A stretch of DNA of 64,000 nt from Bacillus velezensis (lineage in GTDB: Bacteria > Bacillota > Bacilli > Bacillales > Bacillaceae), in contig NZ_LLZC01000019.1 of the NCBI RefSeq assembly GCF_001461825.1, forward strand, positions 310,001 through 374,000, written 5' to 3'. Below the pieces are notes generated by a model, which had not been told where the DNA came from, searched no databases, and saw nothing but the letters and a program-made list of their open reading frames with translations. The translations under genes were made by a program, and so were the position numbers. The number at the start of each line of letters is the position of its first letter. Position 1 is the stretch's first letter. Positions 63,534 to 64,000 of this stretch are shown here, one piece after another.

Positions 63534-63573
63534 GATGCATTCCTCCTTATCTTTTCAAGTTATGTATTCATTT

Positions 63574-63602
63574 ATTGTAACGGGAAGTCAGAAGATTGAA
63601 AA
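63574..63602 (-). promoter_or_regulatory. Sigma-A promoter of ykpB
   Basis: Minus strand: TTTTCA (63602-63597), 17-nt spacer, TACAAT (63579-63574), about 40 nt before the ykpB start. Confidence 0.55.
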
Positions 63603-63613
63603 CTTTTTTCATA

Positions 63614-63647
63614 AATAAAGAAGCAGAGTCTCCCCTGCTTCTTTATT
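63614..63647 (-). terminator. Terminator of ykpA
   Basis: A perfect 13-bp stem (63614-63626 with 63635-63647) with an 8-nt loop. The stem includes the ykpA stop codon and is followed on the minus strand by TATGAA, its T residues being inside the stem. Confidence 0.8.
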
Positions 63648-64000
63648 ACGCGTATAGCTCTTCAAGCTTTTTCTGTACATCCGCGTTTTCAAGAAATTCG
63701 TCATAAGACATTTGTTTGTCAACAATGCCTTTAGGCGTTAATTCAATGATGCGGTTGGCAATTGTCTGTACAAACTGATGGTCATGAGATGAAAACAGCA
63801 TAGCGCCTTTAAAGCTGATTAAGCCGTTGTTAAGCGCCGTAATGGATTCCAAATCTAAGTGGTTTGTCGGTTCATCCAGAATTAAGATATTCGCGCCGGA
63901 AAGCATCGCTTTTGAAAGCATGCAGCGCACTTTTTCTCCTCCGGAAAGAACGTTTGATTTTTTGTTGACTTCTTCTCCTGAGAACAGCATGCGTCCTAAG
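63646..64000 (-). CDS. ykpA: YkpA, ABC-F family ATPase (C-terminal part), cut by the window edge
   Basis: The last roughly 118 codons of the gene; the reading frame is open to base 64000, so the gene continues outside. The visible part is the second nucleotide-binding domain: ABC signature LSGGEKVR, Walker B with the following linker (ILILDEPTNHLDLES) and the switch His in SSHDHQF. There is no membrane segment, and proteins with two such domains are ABC-F ATPases acting on the ribosome rather than transporters. The tail ends QKKLEELYA. B. subtilis name ykpA; precise role unknown to me. Confidence 0.9.
   Translation of the reverse strand, partial: LGRMLFSGEEVNKKSNVLSGGEKVRCMLSKAMLSGANILILDEPTNHLDLESITALNNGLISFKGAMLFSSHDHQFVQTIANRIIELTPKGIVDKQMSYDEFLENADVQKKLEELYA

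Overview
The window is chromosomal DNA of a Bacillus in the B. subtilis group, most likely the B. velezensis / B. amyloliquefaciens branch. Two things point there: a run of housekeeping genes whose products and order I recognise from B. subtilis (ykyA, defB, ykrA, rpoY, rnjA, adeC, ktrC, ykqA, kinC, abh, mreBH, ykpC, ampS, ykpB, ykpA), and a large trans-AT polyketide synthase operon matching the macrolactin (mln, formerly pks2) cluster. The operon lies directly beyond ykyA, where B. subtilis has pdhA.

Bases 1-49690 hold the mln operon, all on the minus strand: promoter and a roughly 325-nt leader (49690-49328), mlnA (AT plus ER), mlnB, mlnC, mlnD, mlnE, mlnF, mlnG, and the first third of a kilobase-scale mlnH that leaves the window at base 1. 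Eleven ketosynthase domains are visible (three in MlnB, one in MlnC, two in MlnD, two in MlnE, one in MlnF, two in MlnG), matching eleven extensions of an acetate starter. No module has a cis acyltransferase; MlnA supplies malonyl units in trans and carries an FMN-type enoylreductase that could reduce the one saturated position. Processing domains agree with macrolactin: the two catalytically dead DH domains (MlnD, MlnF) and the one module without a DH (KS6) fall where hydroxyls remain (C15, C7, C13), and the duplicated split bimodules MlnE/MlnF and MlnG/MlnH fall where the two later dienes are made.

The leader carries a small hairpin with a UUCG loop about 20 nt after the predicted start and a strong intrinsic terminator about 120 nt before mlnA. 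This is the layout expected for LoaP (NusG-paralogue) processive antitermination, known to control macrolactin operons.

Bases 49690-64000 are core genome: a lipoprotein (ykyA), a Gly/Tyr/Cys-rich YjcZ-type peptide behind a sigma-K-like promoter, peptide deformylase, a HAD phosphatase, an unrecognised 23-residue cationic peptide gene, the rpoY-rnjA operon, adenine deaminase, the KtrC potassium-channel gating subunit, the kinC-ykqA pair, the AbrB-like regulator Abh, MreBH with ykpC, aminopeptidase AmpS, a ketopantoate-reductase-like protein, and the end of an ABC-F ATPase. Most genes here are single or paired transcription units separated by clear hairpin terminators. I saw no tRNA, rRNA, insertion sequence, prophage or CRISPR array.
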